This document shows positions 20,940-21,131 of a stretch of DNA of 21,131 nucleotides, piece after piece. The notes under the pieces were generated by a model. The model worked only from the letters and a program-made list of their open reading frames with translations, did no database searches and was not told the DNA's origin. The position numbers and the translations under genes are program-made. The DNA is from JACQID01 sp035289125 (lineage in GTDB: Archaea; Aenigmatarchaeota; Aenigmatarchaeia; GW2011-AR5): positions 1-21,131 of the forward strand of contig DATDXW010000041.1 of the NCBI GenBank assembly GCA_035289125.1. The letters are read 5' to 3'. Each line of letters starts with the position of its first letter. The first letter of the stretch is position 1.

Positions 20940-21131
20940 CTTTCCAGCCGTATTCTTACGACGTTAAGCATAGACGTTACTATTTCCCTTAACGTAACTT
21001 TGGATTTGCCCCGCTTCCTGTTTTCAAAAACGATGGGTATCTCGCTCATCGTGAATCCCTGCTTCTTGGCGCGGTAGAGCAGTTCGGCACCTATGGAATA
21101 ACCGTGCGAAACGAAACGTGGGAAATCCATG
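20936..21131 (-). CDS. Polyprenol-phosphate-mannose synthase-like GT2, C-terminal end (5' part outside window)
   Basis: Only the last ~65 residues are visible. They read GYSIGAELLYRAKKQGF then EIPIVFENRKRGKSKVTLRE, the conserved end of the dolichol/polyprenol-phosphate mannosyltransferase (DPM1-like GT2) catalytic domain. The R-G-x-SK segment is the best marker. The tail stops soon after, as in short archaeal DPM1 enzymes without C-terminal membrane helices. The enzyme moves mannose from GDP-mannose to polyprenol phosphate. It overlaps the PIG-V-like gene by ATGA. Confidence 0.82.
   Translation of the reverse strand, partial: MDFPRFVSHGYSIGAELLYRAKKQGFTMSEIPIVFENRKRGKSKVTLREIVTSMLNVVRIRLER

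Noticed and set aside
1..21131. CRISPR array, insertion sequence or transposase gene
   Set aside because: I found no regularly spaced repeats, no transposase or integrase motifs and no paired terminal repeats beyond the short ones reported.

Overview
The window looks archaeal, and the small-genome style fits a DPANN-like lineage, although the lineage cannot be fixed from sequence alone. The reasons are an AglB/STT3-type oligosaccharyltransferase with no bacterial Wzy/WaaL genes, and TATA boxes (TTTAAA/TTAAATA cores) about 22-32 nt upstream of many start codons, mostly without a usable Shine-Dalgarno, which suggests leaderless transcripts. Many neighbouring genes also overlap by ATGA. Almost everything intact is surface-glycan biology: nucleotide-sugar synthesis, glycosyltransferases, a flippase, polyprenol-phosphate-sugar enzymes and the transferase that moves the finished glycan to protein.

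Layout. 1-1221 (+): end of a multi-spanning membrane protein and a SAM methyltransferase. 1222-3137: an AT-richer patch with a degenerate 2-hydroxyacid dehydrogenase-like gene, a 98-aa orphan and a decayed copy of the methyltransferase 3' end. 3138-6707 (+): sugar operon with long-form RmlA, an extended SDR, an FdtA/QdtA-type ketoisomerase and an FdtB/QdtB-type aminotransferase, predicting a 3-amino-3,6-dideoxyhexose nucleotide. 6840-7748 (-): SDR epimerase, divergent from 7799-9702 (+): polysaccharide deacetylase-like protein and GT4. 9724-10334 (+): an orphan gene that appears frameshifted. 10335-11755: accessory island with a Fic AMP-transferase gene (-), a divergent promoter, a 12-bp perfect inverted repeat and a strongly structured putative RNA. 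11756-12712 (-): a third SDR. 12904-14911 (+): two GT9 heptosyltransferase-like genes. 14901-21131 (-): flippase, GT2, an AglB/STT3 split into two overlapping genes, a PIG-V-like mannosyltransferase and the end of a dolichol-phosphate-mannose-synthase-like GT2.

Working model: sugar nucleotides made by the left half are assembled on a polyprenol carrier by GT4, GT9 and GT2 enzymes, with polyprenol-P-sugars made by the DPM1-like enzyme and used by GT-C enzymes. The glycan is flipped by the MOP-family protein and transferred to Asn by the two-part AglB. The most unusual items are the two-piece AglB, the Fic/structured-RNA/operator locus, the dehydrogenase-like protein that has lost its catalytic triad, and a single palindromic TATA box placed to serve two divergent genes.
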